64,000 bases of DNA from Pseudoalteromonas sp. XI10 (GTDB taxonomy: Bacteria; Pseudomonadota; Gammaproteobacteria; Enterobacterales; Alteromonadaceae). Of this stretch, positions 1 to 9,292 are shown in pieces (position 1 is the first letter of the stretch; the number at the start of each line of letters is the position of its first letter). Where the stretch lies: assembly GCF_001469895.1 (NCBI RefSeq), contig NZ_LOPY01000060.1:165112-229111 (forward strand), written 5' to 3'. The position numbers and the translations under genes were made by a program. The notes beneath the pieces are model-generated. The model saw nothing but the letters and a program-made list of their open reading frames with translations. It was not told where the DNA came from and did not search any database.

Positions 1-1003
1 AGTAAAGTAATGCAGCTGTTGCAGAGATATTTTGAATCGCAACCAATGCCACTAAAGTACCTACAGATACAACAACCAGATTCGCAATAAGCTTTCTAAA
101 ATCTTGACTTGCTAACACACCAATACCACCCATCACTATGGTCGCAAGTGCTAAGCCCCATAACCAAGGCTGTGCCATATGAGCAAGCTCACCAGCATTA
201 TCACCAAATATTACGGTATACACGCGCAGCATGGCATACACACCGACCTTGGTCATAATCGCGAATAATGCAGCAACTAATGGCATTGCACTGGCGTAGG
301 TATTCGGTAGCCATAAATGTAACGGTAATAACGCGCCTTTTAACGCAAAAACCACGATTAACAGCAGGCCACCAATTTTGGCAAGGTAAACATCATCGCC
401 CGTCAGCTGTGGTACTTTTTGCGCTAAATCAGCAATGTTCAATGTGCCTAGCACACCATAAAGTACACCCAGCGCAATTAAGAATACGCTTGAACCAATC
501 AGGTTTAAAATGACGTACTGCAGTGCAGCACGAGTGCTTTGTTTGTTGCCGGCATGCATCAATAATGAATACGAAGCAATCAATAGCACTTCAAAAAATA
601 CAAACAGGTTAAATACATCGCCAGTTAAAAAGGCGCCATTTACGCCTAACACTAAAAAGTGCACTAACGGATGGAAAAAGCTCCCTTTTTTATCATCACC
701 TGCACAGCTATAAAGCACGACAACCGCACCAAGGAAACTGGTAAGTAGCACCAGTAGCGTTGCTAGCCTATCGGCAACCAGCACAATACCAAATGGTGCA
801 GACCAATCACCAATTGCATAAACAAGCGGTGCAGTACTATTTACGTGAAATAATAAATAAGCGCTGACCAATAGTGTGACAATCGACAAAATAACCGACG
901 AAACACGACGAATATGTAAGTTTTTACCACATGGCGGCATGAGTAAAATAACCCCTGCCAACATCGGAATTAAAATTGGTAAAGAAGCTAAATGCTGAAT
1001 CAT
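1..1003 (-). CDS. mnhD: Na+/H+ antiporter subunit D (MrpD/MnhD), 3' end outside window
   Basis: Membrane subunit of the multisubunit Mrp/Mnh cation/proton antiporter, related to the proton-pumping NuoL/M/N subunits of complex I. Translation from the ATG at 1003 begins MIQHLASLPILIPMLAG and stays open to the window edge through many hydrophobic segments. It includes the family-typical stretch GGLLLIVVFALKGALLPLHLWLP with a membrane Lys. The start overlaps the mnhC stop as ATGA, so translation is probably coupled. About 334 residues are visible, so the C-terminus and presumably subunits E, F and G lie beyond position 1. Confidence 0.9.
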   Translation of the reverse strand, partial: MIQHLASLPILIPMLAGVILLMPPCGKNLHIRRVSSVILSIVTLLVSAYLLFHVNSTAPLVYAIGDWSAPFGIVLVADRLATLLVLLTSFLGAVVVLYSCAGDDKKGSFFHPLVHFLVLGVNGAFLTGDVFNLFVFFEVLLIASYSLLMHAGNKQSTRAALQYVILNLIGSSVFLIALGVLYGVLGTLNIADLAQKVPQLTGDDVYLAKIGGLLLIVVFALKGALLPLHLWLPNTYASAMPLVAALFAIMTKVGVYAMLRVYTVIFGDNAGELAHMAQPWLWGLALATIVMGGIGVLASQDFRKLIANLVVVSVGTLVALVAIQNISATAALLY

Positions 1004-1344
1004 TTTTGCTCCTTCGATGATTTAACAAGGTGGCCATCAACATGGTCATTACCCAAGTCTGCACGACCACGAATCGCTAAAATAACCACAAAAGCGGTCA
1101 TCGCAAAGCCAATTACAATGGCTGTTAAAACCAGCGCTTGAGGGAGTGGATCGGCATACTCACTGCCTGTACCAAGTACAGCGGCTTTGTTAATAGTTAA
1201 GCGACCTGAAGAGAATAAAAACAGGTTAACTGCATACGACAACATAGTCAGGCCGAGTACCACTGGGAAGGTACGAGCCCGCAATATTAAGTAAATTCCG
1301 CATGCAACCAGCACGCCGACGCATGATGCGTACAATACTTCCAT
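1000..1344 (-). CDS. mnhC: Na+/H+ antiporter subunit C (MrpC/MnhC, NuoK-like)
   Basis: Small 114-residue subunit with three transmembrane segments, homologous to NuoK. It carries the typical stretch DPLPQALVLTAIVIGFA near residues 65-81. The ATG overlaps the mnhA stop by one base (TAATG), and its own stop overlaps mnhD by four bases, so the three genes form one tightly coupled operon read on the minus strand. The hydrophilic C-terminal tail of about 20 residues is charged, as is usual for the family. The assignment rests on sequence pattern and operon position. Confidence 0.92.
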   Translation of the reverse strand: MEVLYASCVGVLVACGIYLILRARTFPVVLGLTMLSYAVNLFLFSSGRLTINKAAVLGTGSEYADPLPQALVLTAIVIGFAMTAFVVILAIRGRADLGNDHVDGHLVKSSKEQK

Positions 1345-4136
1345 TAAATATTTACCTCTTGCTTGGGTGTATCAGCAGTTAATTTACCTAAACTTGCTAA
1401 AATCATCAGCGTTGCACCTACAACAGTTAAATACACACCTAAATCAAATACGATAGCACTAGCAAGTTCTGTCTTGCCGACTAGCGGAATATCAAAATAA
1501 TCAAACCAGGTTGTTAGGAATGGACGTTCGAAGAACCAACTTCCAAGACCTGTAAACAATGCAATAGCAATACCTGACGCAATAATCTTACGATAATTCA
1601 CGTCAAATCTGTCTGCAATCCAGTGCGAACCATTAGCCATATATTGCAAAATAAATGCAATCGCGGTAACTAGCCCTGCAATAAAGCCACCACCTGGTAA
1701 GTTATGACCACGTAAGAAAATATACGCAGACACAAGTAATGCCAGTGGTAACAAGCTTTGTGAAATACTCGACAGTAGAATTGGGTAACGCTCTCTTGCC
1801 CATGGGCGCCCTTCACTATCACTTGCTGGCATAAACAGCGGCAAGTTAATAAGAAGCTTATAAATACCTAATGCAGCAATACCTAGTACGGTAATTTCAC
1901 CTAAGGTATCAAAACCCCTAAAGTCAACGAGGATTACGTTTACAACGTTAGTACCACCACCGCCAGTCTTTGCATTGGCAACAAAGAAGTCAGAAATTGA
2001 CTCAAGTGGTCTTGTCAGAAGCGCATAACAAATACTCGCCACAACCACACCAATTGCCGATGAGATACCTAGGTCACGCAGAATACGCAGTGAGCTTGAT
2101 TCTTTCGGAGTACGCTGTGGTAAAAAGAACAGTGCAAGCATCAGTAGCATTACGGTGACAACTTCAACCGTTAACTGAGTCAGCGCTAAATCTGGCGCCG
2201 AGAATCGAGTAAATGCAACAGATACCATCAGGCCTACGATTGAAATCATAATCAAAGATATCATTCGTGAACGGTGCCAAATAACCGTTGCCAGCGCACC
2301 AATTATTAGTAAGCCAGCACCAATAGCATTATGGAAATCGATTGGCGTTAACTCACTTGCTCCTGCTAACTGGCGCATTTCAAATAAAGGCCAGCCCGCA
2401 CACATAAGCACCACAGCAATCATCACAAAGGCATAACGCTGTAACGAGCCATTTTCGATTCGTTTAATCTTTTCTTGTGACCACTTAATTAAGCTATATA
2501 AGCCACGCTCAAAGCCTTTTTTAGCATTCAGAGTTGGCAATGAAGCTTGGAAGTGGAACAGGTGCTTACGCTGCACATAAATCATCACACCCACGCTTGT
2601 TGCAATAAAGCTCATCAACAGAGGTAAATTAAAGCCATGCCATACAGATAGCTTATAATCAGGAGCAGCATCGCCAAGCACTGCATAAGACGCCGAAGCT
2701 AAAATATCACTTACTGCGAAGTGCGGGAACATACCGACGAGTAAACACAGCACAACCAAAATTTCGATTGGTACACGCATATAGCGTGGTGGCTCATGGG
2801 GCTGTTTTGGCAAATCGATTGGGTCGCCGTTAAAAAACACGTCGTGAATAAAGCGCGCTGAATACGCGACAGAGAGTGCACCAGCAATAGTCGCTAACAC
2901 TGGAATTAACCAAGACATAGAGCCAAGCACTTGCTGATGTAGTGTTTCGGCAAAGAACATTTCTTTCGACAAGAAACCATTTAACAGTGGCACGCCCGCC
3001 ATAGCTGCAGCTGCCACCATAGCAAGTGTAGCGGTATACGGTATAAATCGCCACATACCATTAAGTTTACGCATGTCACGGGTGCCAGTTTCATGGTCAA
3101 TGATACCCGTTGCCATAAATAACGACGCTTTAAAGGTTGCGTGGTTAATAATGTGGAAGATAGCAGCCACTGTAGCAAGCTCAGTGTCTAAACCAAGCAG
3201 TAAGGTAATTAAACCTAAATGGCTGATTGTTGAATACGCCAGTAAGCCTTTTAAATCATGCTTAAATAACGCGATATATGCGCCAACCAATAAAGTCGCC
3301 AGACCCGTCATTGCCACTAAGATAAACCATGTATCTGTACCTGAAAGCGCAGGATAAAAACGCGCTAATAAAAAGATACCTGCTTTAACCATGGTTGCAG
3401 AGTGTAGGTAGGCACTGACTGGTGTCGGTGCCGCCATCGCATGTGGTAACCAAAAATGAAATGGAAATTGTGCAGATTTAGTAAATGCACCTAGTAGCAC
3501 TAATACCAGCGCAGCTTCATAAAGTGCATGAGATTGAATAAGCGCTTTGCTTGCTAAAATCACATCAAGATTATAGCTACCAACAATATCACCAATTAGT
3601 AATAAACCAGCTAGTAACGCAAGACCACCGGCACCAGTAATAGCAAGTGCCATACGCGCGCCTTTGCGAGCTTCTGACTTATGCCACCAATAGCTAATCA
3701 ATAAGAACGAGCTAATACTGGTGAGCTCCCAGAAAAACCACAGCTGGATCACATTATTCGACATCACGATGCCGACCATTGCGGTCATAAATAGCATTAA
3801 ATAGCAGTATAGCTTTGGCATTGAGTCGCTACTACTCAAGTAATAACGCGCATAAAAAATCACCAGGGTACCAATACCCAAGATCATATATAGAAAAAGT
3901 AACGTTAAACCATCAAGTCGAAACGAGACTTGCATGTTTAAAAGAGGGATCCACTCAGCAGTGTAGCGAATTGTTTCACCAGAAAAGACTGCAGGGGTAT
4001 ACGAAAATACAATTCCAAGGGCAATCAAAGGCGCTAACATGGTCAAAGCAGTGCTTTGGTTACGTGTTAGTTTTGAAGTGCAGGATGAAATAACACTGCC
4101 GATTAAGGATAACAGGGGTATCCAGAGCAAAGTCAT
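1344..4136 (-). CDS. mnhA: Na+/H+ antiporter fused subunits A and B (MrpA-MrpB)
   Basis: Large polytopic membrane protein of 930 residues. The N-terminal two thirds are NuoL-like, with the conserved stretch FPFHFWLPHAMAAPTPVSAYLHSATMVKAG near residues 224-253 and the lysines and histidines used in proton transfer. The C-terminal part, from about residue 795, is an MnhB-type domain (FLRGHNLPGGGFIAGLV). In Bacillus subunits A and B are separate genes; in many proteobacteria they are fused as here (PhaAB type). It is the first gene of the operon, behind a candidate promoter at 4253-4281, with A-T rich leader and an AAAGG-type ribosome site. It probably supports Na+ efflux and pH homeostasis in a marine cell. 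Confidence 0.93.
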   Translation of the reverse strand: MTLLWIPLLSLIGSVISSCTSKLTRNQSTALTMLAPLIALGIVFSYTPAVFSGETIRYTAEWIPLLNMQVSFRLDGLTLLFLYMILGIGTLVIFYARYYLSSSDSMPKLYCYLMLFMTAMVGIVMSNNVIQLWFFWELTSISSFLLISYWWHKSEARKGARMALAITGAGGLALLAGLLLIGDIVGSYNLDVILASKALIQSHALYEAALVLVLLGAFTKSAQFPFHFWLPHAMAAPTPVSAYLHSATMVKAGIFLLARFYPALSGTDTWFILVAMTGLATLLVGAYIALFKHDLKGLLAYSTISHLGLITLLLGLDTELATVAAIFHIINHATFKASLFMATGIIDHETGTRDMRKLNGMWRFIPYTATLAMVAAAAMAGVPLLNGFLSKEMFFAETLHQQVLGSMSWLIPVLATIAGALSVAYSARFIHDVFFNGDPIDLPKQPHEPPRYMRVPIEILVVLCLLVGMFPHFAVSDILASASYAVLGDAAPDYKLSVWHGFNLPLLMSFIATSVGVMIYVQRKHLFHFQASLPTLNAKKGFERGLYSLIKWSQEKIKRIENGSLQRYAFVMIAVVLMCAGWPLFEMRQLAGASELTPIDFHNAIGAGLLIIGALATVIWHRSRMISLIMISIVGLMVSVAFTRFSAPDLALTQLTVEVVTVMLLMLALFFLPQRTPKESSSLRILRDLGISSAIGVVVASICYALLTRPLESISDFFVANAKTGGGGTNVVNVILVDFRGFDTLGEITVLGIAALGIYKLLINLPLFMPASDSEGRPWARERYPILLSSISQSLLPLALLVSAYIFLRGHNLPGGGFIAGLVTAIAFILQYMANGSHWIADRFDVNYRKIIASGIAIALFTGLGSWFFERPFLTTWFDYFDIPLVGKTELASAIVFDLGVYLTVVGATLMILASLGKLTADTPKQEVNI

Positions 4137-4252
4137 AATTAGGAGCCTTTTAGTGTCATAAGAATATCAATACCGCTCTAGTTTTAATTAGTTGCGTACT
4201 GTTCATTTGGATGGTTAAAAGTTGGCTTCAAAAAAAGCTTACAATGCGTATA

Positions 4253-4281
4253 GTTATACTGATCAGGTGCTATTTTGTCTA
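4253..4281 (-). promoter_or_regulatory. Candidate sigma70 promoter of the mnh operon
   Basis: Read on the minus strand: TAGACA (4281-4276), a 17-base spacer, then TATAAC (4258-4253). Each hexamer matches consensus at five of six positions. The predicted start near 4246 leaves a leader of about 110 bases before mnhA. A short palindrome TGTCT-ATAGG-AGACA (4276-4290) overlaps the -35 box and could bind a regulator. Confidence 0.55.
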
Positions 4282-4347
4282 TAGGAGACACACCTATTCG
4301 CACAACATTTAACCACTTCGCATACTAAAATAGCAATAAATAGACGA

Positions 4348-5550
4348 TTAGTCAGAAAAATTCTGCTCTTTGGAAGCTGTTGTAAACACTGGCTTTAAGC
4401 CTAAAAAGGCAAAATATTCAGAAAACCGAATCGGCTTTGTTAAGGGCTGGTTAATTTGTTTTAGCCAAAGTTCTCGATATTGATCAGACAGGCTCATAGT
4501 TTGGTACTGCATAATCGACCAATTAGGGCTTGGTTTATAGGCTAGCTGATTGCTACAAGCGATACTTTTTTGCCAGCCTTTTGGTGGGGATACCTTATTT
4601 GCAATAAACAGATTTGGCGCAACCAGCCCCTGTTGCTTACATAGCCACTGTTGTTTTTGATCTGCTAAAACATATTCATCTTCAAAGCCATTAAAATGCA
4701 TTAGCTCATGTAAAAATACCGCGTAAGATTGCGATGAATTGATATGCATAATCCCGCCAAGCACATTAGCAGCCCCTCGCTTTGACATCATGACAATAAA
4801 GTCAAAACCTTCAGGCCACGGATGCGCTGCCGCATTTTGCCAGTTACACTTAAGCGCCCCACTACTATCATCACAACTAAACTTATCAGCAACATAAACA
4901 ACGTCAGTAAAACAAAAGCTGCCTTTTGCAGGCTCAGGCGCTTTACTGTATTGCTGCTTATACTGCTTTAAAGTATCAATGCCCTTGTAATGATCTGTCA
5001 TCATTAAAACATTAAATTGGCACTGACTGCTTGCTTGTATACTTGATGTTGATAAGGCTAATTGCTGTTGCTGCGCATAAGCTGGGTCAATTTGAGCTGG
5101 CGGCATTTGTTGCTGCAACAGCCAAGCTTGCTTGGCATTTCCCTTAGGTAACTTACCAGCTTTACCTAGGTAACTTATATCGAGCCACTGGTTTGCTCTG
5201 ACTAGCTGCTCCGCTAAGGTTTGTTGCTGAGCTGAATTGAATTTAGCAAAGTAAGGCTGCCACCATAATTTTGCTGCAGTGTAATCTTGTTGCTGCAAAA
5301 ATCTGAGCGCAAGCTGATACGCCGCATTACTATCATTAAGCGTTGCTAACTGACGAAGCTGTGAGTTACTCAGCACTAAATGCTGCAAATTAATGGCGCT
5401 GGGTGCCAAATGATAGATAGCTGTTGCTTGTGAAGGAATAGTTTTTGCGTAATAAGCGTAAGCGGGAATAAAACGAGACACTGAGCTTGATACAAAACCC
5501 AAGCTCAGTACTAGAATAACAGTAAAAAAAACCTTAGCTTGCGTTTTCAC
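4348..5550 (-). CDS. Predicted exported metzincin-like zinc metallopeptidase, coupled to nlpI
   Basis: A 400-residue protein with an N-terminal signal or anchor segment (hydrophobic residues 8-24). A helical repeat-like stretch at about 65-105 resembles TPR/Sel1. The C-terminal half carries HELMHFNGFEDEY at 281-293. This fits the metzincin pattern HExxHxxGxxH/D with Asp291 as candidate third zinc ligand, and SIMQY at 345-349 could be the Met-turn. Six cysteines (177, 213, 226, 235, 304, 332) suit a disulfide-bonded periplasmic enzyme. The GTG start lies inside the last codons of nlpI (17-base overlap), so it is probably co-translated with it. Substrate is unknown. The family name is inferred from motifs; a relative of M64-type enzymes, whose motif is one residue longer, is also possible. 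Confidence 0.65.
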   Translation of the reverse strand: MKTQAKVFFTVILVLSLGFVSSSVSRFIPAYAYYAKTIPSQATAIYHLAPSAINLQHLVLSNSQLRQLATLNDSNAAYQLALRFLQQQDYTAAKLWWQPYFAKFNSAQQQTLAEQLVRANQWLDISYLGKAGKLPKGNAKQAWLLQQQMPPAQIDPAYAQQQQLALSTSSIQASSQCQFNVLMMTDHYKGIDTLKQYKQQYSKAPEPAKGSFCFTDVVYVADKFSCDDSSGALKCNWQNAAAHPWPEGFDFIVMMSKRGAANVLGGIMHINSSQSYAVFLHELMHFNGFEDEYVLADQKQQWLCKQQGLVAPNLFIANKVSPPKGWQKSIACSNQLAYKPSPNWSIMQYQTMSLSDQYRELWLKQINQPLTKPIRFSEYFAFLGLKPVFTTASKEQNFSD

Positions 5551-6412
5551 CAGCCATTAACTCAAGCTCTAAGCGGGCATATTTGTATTCAACAAACTCA
5601 TGCACATTGGTGGCAAGGGCAAGTCTAAAGTAATCGGCAGCAAGATAGTTATCACCCGCCGCTTGATGCATCTTCGCTAGGTAGAAATAAGCTTCGCATA
5701 AGCGGTGCGCATACTCTTGCTCTGAAGTTACACCTTCAATAATGCCAGATAAAAACTCAAACTCACTGATGTCACCTAAATAAAGTGCCAACAGTTGGTA
5801 ACCCCATTGAGACTCATCAACCCCCTGCGAGTTAGCTTTTAAATCAATTAAGGCCTGCGCTTTATCAGCTTCTGATTGAGCTAAATAAAGCCATAGCACA
5901 CGGTAAGGGTCGCTTGGCGAACGATTTAAAAACTGCTGTAAATCATCTTGTGCAAGTGATGGACGGTCACCATAGTAAAGGGCAATACCACGATTTAAAT
6001 AGGCATACTCATGCTGCTCGTTAAGCTCAAGCGCCGAATCAAAAAACTCATAAGCTTGTTCATACTGCTGCATTAGTGTGTGATGAATGCCTAAGAAGTT
6101 ATACACTTCTGCTAGGTCTGGTTTAAGCTTAATCGCACGGTTAAAGTCAATACGCGCCAAGGTCGACATACCTAAGCTGTCAAATAATACACCGCGATCG
6201 TAATAAAGTTTGGCTTGTTGCTCGGCACTTAAATCAGCACGGTTTAGTAGTTCAGAATAGCGAGCAATCGTAATTTCGTTACGAAAATCAGGTGCTAATG
6301 GTGCAGTAAAAGGCACATTAACAATAGGGACTGACTCAGGTTGTGAAGTTGTTTGACATGCACTTAAAGAAAAAATAGCCACAGCGGTCAATGCTAAGTG
6401 TTTAAAAATCAT
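5534..6412 (-). CDS. nlpI: Lipoprotein NlpI, TPR adaptor
   Basis: A 292-residue lipoprotein with signal peptide and lipobox (LSAC, Cys19) followed by tetratricopeptide repeats (for example at about 65-165). In E. coli NlpI is an outer-membrane adaptor that brings the peptidoglycan endopeptidase MepS to the protease Prc, and it lies directly downstream of pnp, as here. Ribosome site AAGGAA precedes the ATG. It overlaps the downstream metallopeptidase gene. Length matches the family (294 residues in E. coli). Confidence 0.9.
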   Translation of the reverse strand: MIFKHLALTAVAIFSLSACQTTSQPESVPIVNVPFTAPLAPDFRNEITIARYSELLNRADLSAEQQAKLYYDRGVLFDSLGMSTLARIDFNRAIKLKPDLAEVYNFLGIHHTLMQQYEQAYEFFDSALELNEQHEYAYLNRGIALYYGDRPSLAQDDLQQFLNRSPSDPYRVLWLYLAQSEADKAQALIDLKANSQGVDESQWGYQLLALYLGDISEFEFLSGIIEGVTSEQEYAHRLCEAYFYLAKMHQAAGDNYLAADYFRLALATNVHEFVEYKYARLELELMAGENAS

Positions 6413-6476
6413 TAAATTCCTTAATACCTGAATTCTCTGTAGACAAAGGCGAAGCGGATAGGTTTCATTAAAGCAT

Positions 6477-6504
6477 AAAAAAAGGGGCTAAACAGCCCCT
6501 TTTT
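6477..6504 (-). terminator. Rho-independent terminator after pnp
   Basis: Stem AAAGGGGCT / AGCCCCTTT (6481-6489 and 6494-6502) with a four-base loop. On the minus strand it is followed by seven U (6483-6477). It separates pnp from nlpI and may be partly read through. Confidence 0.85.
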
Positions 6505-6540
6505 CTTATATCCAGCAAATAACTGGTTATTCAATCATCA

Positions 6541-8670
6541 TTAAGCGTCTTTAGACTCTTCTGCTTTTTCTTCAGCAGCTGGTTCCATTGCTTCTTTGAT
6601 GCTTAGACGTACACGACCTTGGCGATCTACTTCAAGAACTTTAACTTTAACTTCTTGGCCTTCGCTTAGGTGGTCAGTTACGTTGTTAACACGCTCTGTG
6701 CTGATTTGTGAAATGTGCACTAGACCGTCTTTACCCGGAAGGATATTAACGAACGCACCAAAATCAACGATACGTACAACTTTACCAGTGTAGATAGTAC
6801 CGACTTCTAGTTCAGCAGTTAATTGCTCGATACGCTTGATTGCATCGTTTGCGCTGATGCCGTCAGTTGCAGCGATCTTGATTGTACCGTCATCTTCGAT
6901 TTCGATCGTTGTGCCAGTTTCTTCAGTAAGTTGACGGATAGTTGCGCCACCTTTACCGATAACTTCAGCAATTTTCTTCGCAGGGATTTGCATTGTGTAG
7001 ATGCGTGGTGCGAATTGAGATAACTCTTCAGAAGGTGCTGCAATCGCCTCGTCCATAACACCTAAGATGTGTAGACGTGCTGCTTTCGCTTGTTTAAGAG
7101 CGATTTGCATGATTTCTTTAGTGATACCTTCGATCTTGATATCCATTTGTAGTGCAGTGATACCGTTTGAAGTACCCGCTACTTTAAAGTCCATGTCACC
7201 TAAGTGATCTTCATCACCTAAGATATCTGAAAGAACAACGAAATCGTCGCCTTCTTTAACTAGACCCATCGCGATACCAGCAACAGATGCTTTGATTGGT
7301 ACACCTGCGTTCATAAGTGCTAGTGACGTACCACATACTGATGCCATAGACGATGAACCGTTTGATTCAGTGATTTCTGAAACAACACGGATTGAGTATG
7401 GGAAGTCAGTAAGTGTAGGTAGTACCGCAGCAATACCACGCTTAGCTAGGTTACCGTGACCAATTTCACGACGCTTCGGAGAGCCTACAAAACCTGTTTC
7501 ACCTACGCAGAACGGAGGGAAGTTGTAATGAAGCATGAAGTGATGCTTGTTAGTACCTGTTAAGTCGTCGATTAACTGTGAATCACGCTCAGTACCAAGC
7601 GTTGCAGTTACAAGTGCTTGCGTCTCACCACGCGTGAAGATTGCAGAACCGTGAGTACGTGGTAAAACACCTGTCATTACGTCTAGTGCACGAACCATAT
7701 CTGGTTCACGACCATCGATACGTTTTTCACCAGCGATGATACGGCCACGAACGATTTCTTTTTCTAAAGAACCGAATAGTTTGCCAACTTCTTGCGTATC
7801 TAGCTCTTCGCCTTCAGCAAGTTCAGCTGTTAATGTAGCAACAACTTCTTCTTTCGCTGCACCTAGTGCTTCTTTACGCGCTACTTTGTCAGTGATGCGG
7901 TATGCTTCACCTACTTTATCAGCAGCAATTGCAGAGATTTTCTCAGCAAGTGTTACGTTTTTCTCTGGTGCAGTCCAATCCCAAGCTGGTTTACCAGCTT
8001 CAGCTTTGAACTCGTTGATTGCGTTGATGATAGCTTGAGATTGCTCATGACCATAAACAACCGCACCTAACATTACGTCTTCAGATAGTGTTTCAGCTTC
8101 TGATTCAACCATAAGTACTGCGTTATCAGTACCAGCAACAACTAGGTCTAATTGGCTTTCTTCAAGCTCAGCTAGTGTTGGGTTAAGTACGTATTCACCG
8201 TTGATGAAACCAACACGTGATGCACCGATAGGACCATTGAATGGAATACCAGAGATAGCAAGTGCTGCTGAAGTACCAATCATAGCAACCATGTCAGGTT
8301 GGATTTCTGGGTTAACAGAAACAACTGTCGCGATTACTTGTACTTCGTTTACGAAACCGTCTGGGAAAAGTGGACGGATTGGACGGTCGATTAGACGAGC
8401 GATAAGTGTTTCGCCATCGTTAGGACGACCTTCACGCTTAAGGAAACCACCAGGGATACGACCCGCAGCGTACATACGCTCTTGGTAGTTAACTGTTAGT
8501 GGGAAGAAGTCTTGACCTGGTTGTGCATCACGCTTACCAACAACAGTAACTAATACTGAAGTATCGCCAATGCTTGCTAGTACTGCGCCGTCTGCTTGAC
8601 GAGCGATTGCACCAGTTTCTAGAGTCACTGTGTGTTGACCTAGTTGAAATTCTTTAATAATTGCTTGCAC
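6541..8670 (-). CDS. pnp: Polynucleotide phosphorylase
   Basis: 3'-5' phosphorolytic exoribonuclease and degradosome component, 709 residues against 711 in E. coli. It has two RNase PH-like cores, the second with the phosphate-site region SNGSSSMASVCG. These are followed by a KH domain (about 552-612, IGKGGATIRQLTEETG) and an S1 domain (about 620-690). The acidic C-terminal tail is typical. Start is GTG at 8670, preceded by AAAGGA. It lies downstream of rpsO, beyond a terminator and a long leader hairpin, as in enterics. Confidence 0.98.
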   Translation of the reverse strand: MQAIIKEFQLGQHTVTLETGAIARQADGAVLASIGDTSVLVTVVGKRDAQPGQDFFPLTVNYQERMYAAGRIPGGFLKREGRPNDGETLIARLIDRPIRPLFPDGFVNEVQVIATVVSVNPEIQPDMVAMIGTSAALAISGIPFNGPIGASRVGFINGEYVLNPTLAELEESQLDLVVAGTDNAVLMVESEAETLSEDVMLGAVVYGHEQSQAIINAINEFKAEAGKPAWDWTAPEKNVTLAEKISAIAADKVGEAYRITDKVARKEALGAAKEEVVATLTAELAEGEELDTQEVGKLFGSLEKEIVRGRIIAGEKRIDGREPDMVRALDVMTGVLPRTHGSAIFTRGETQALVTATLGTERDSQLIDDLTGTNKHHFMLHYNFPPFCVGETGFVGSPKRREIGHGNLAKRGIAAVLPTLTDFPYSIRVVSEITESNGSSSMASVCGTSLALMNAGVPIKASVAGIAMGLVKEGDDFVVLSDILGDEDHLGDMDFKVAGTSNGITALQMDIKIEGITKEIMQIALKQAKAARLHILGVMDEAIAAPSEELSQFAPRIYTMQIPAKKIAEVIGKGGATIRQLTEETGTTIEIEDDGTIKIAATDGISANDAIKRIEQLTAELEVGTIYTGKVVRIVDFGAFVNILPGKDGLVHISQISTERVNNVTDHLSEGQEVKVKVLEVDRQGRVRLSIKEAMEPAAEEKAEESKDA

Positions 8671-8744
8671 TTAAAAATGTCCTTTAAATGTAAAAGCAAC
8701 TCAGAGCTGTGCTCCGAATTGGTAAAAAATAGTCCATCAAAGTA

Positions 8745-8798
8745 CCAATTACAGTACTTAATTGTGCTTATGAAAACACGATTAAGTACTACAATTGG
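8745..8798 (-). promoter_or_regulatory. pnp leader hairpin, probable RNase III/PNPase autoregulation element
   Basis: A long interrupted inverted repeat. Outer arms CCAATT / AATTGG (8745-8750, 8793-8798) enclose a perfect 10-base-pair arm AGTACTTAAT / ATTAAGTACT (8753-8762, 8781-8790), which continues with TGTG/CACG and a loop of about ten bases. It lies about 75 bases upstream of the pnp start. In E. coli a similar leader stem is cut by RNase III and then by PNPase, giving autocontrol; the same role here is inferred from position and shape. Confidence 0.7.
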
Positions 8799-8870
8799 CA
8801 ATGATGTTTTTTGATATCTAAGCAGTATCCACTACCTAGGTGTGCGCTAGTATACCTTTCATGCGCGCAC

Positions 8871-8897
8871 AAAAAAAGGGGCTAAATAGCCCCTTTT
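8871..8897 (-). terminator. Terminator/attenuator between rpsO and pnp
   Basis: Stem AAAAGGGGCTA / TAGCCCCTTTT (8874-8884, 8887-8897) followed on the minus strand by U7 (8877-8871). It corresponds in position to the E. coli rpsO t1 attenuator; partial readthrough into pnp is expected. Confidence 0.85.
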
Positions 8898-8912
8898 CTC
8901 GTAATCTAGTTC

Positions 8913-9182
8913 TTAGCGACGTAGGCCAAGCTCTTGGATTAACGCAGTGTAACGTGCAATGTCTTTACCTTTAAGGTAGTCAAGCAGTTTACGGCGTTGG
9001 CTTACTTTGCGAAGAAGACCACGACGTGAGTGGAAGTCGTGCTTGTGGCTAGCAAAGTGACCTTGAAGCTTGTTGATATCGAAAGTTAGAAGTGCAACTT
9101 GTACTTCAGGTGAACCAGTGTCGCCTTCAGCGCGTGCAAATTTAGCGATGATTTCAACTTTTTCTTGATTGCTTAGTGACAT
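8913..9182 (-). CDS. rpsO: 30S ribosomal protein S15
   Basis: 89 residues, full family length, beginning MSLSNQEKVEIIAKFARAEG. It contains the typical rRNA-binding stretch near residues 36-56 (INKLQGHFASHKHDFHSRRG). S15 binds the central domain of 16S rRNA and, in E. coli, represses its own translation. The ribosome site is GGAG upstream of ATG 9182. Its own promoter is predicted at 9256-9284, and it sits between truB and pnp as in enterics. Confidence 0.98.
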   Translation of the reverse strand: MSLSNQEKVEIIAKFARAEGDTGSPEVQVALLTFDINKLQGHFASHKHDFHSRRGLLRKVSQRRKLLDYLKGKDIARYTALIQELGLRR

Positions 9183-9255
9183 AGTAACTCCAAAAATTAA
9201 TTTAAATTGTGTTTTAGCCGATCACTAATTCAGCCAAAACGATTGAGCGGGGCGT

Positions 9256-9284
9256 ATTCTACCCAGCTTTGCTAATAACTACAA
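9256..9284 (-). promoter_or_regulatory. rpsO promoter
   Basis: Minus strand: TTGTAG (9284-9279), 17-base spacer, TAGAAT (9261-9256), then a GC-rich discriminator (ACGCCCCGC), as expected for a growth-rate-regulated ribosomal protein promoter. The leader is about 65-70 bases. Confidence 0.7.
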
Positions 9285-9292
9285 GGTAATCT

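Noticed and set aside
268..713. Plus-strand open frames across the mnhD region
   Set aside because: They lie antisense to the clear mnhD reading frame, have no family pattern and no ribosome site.
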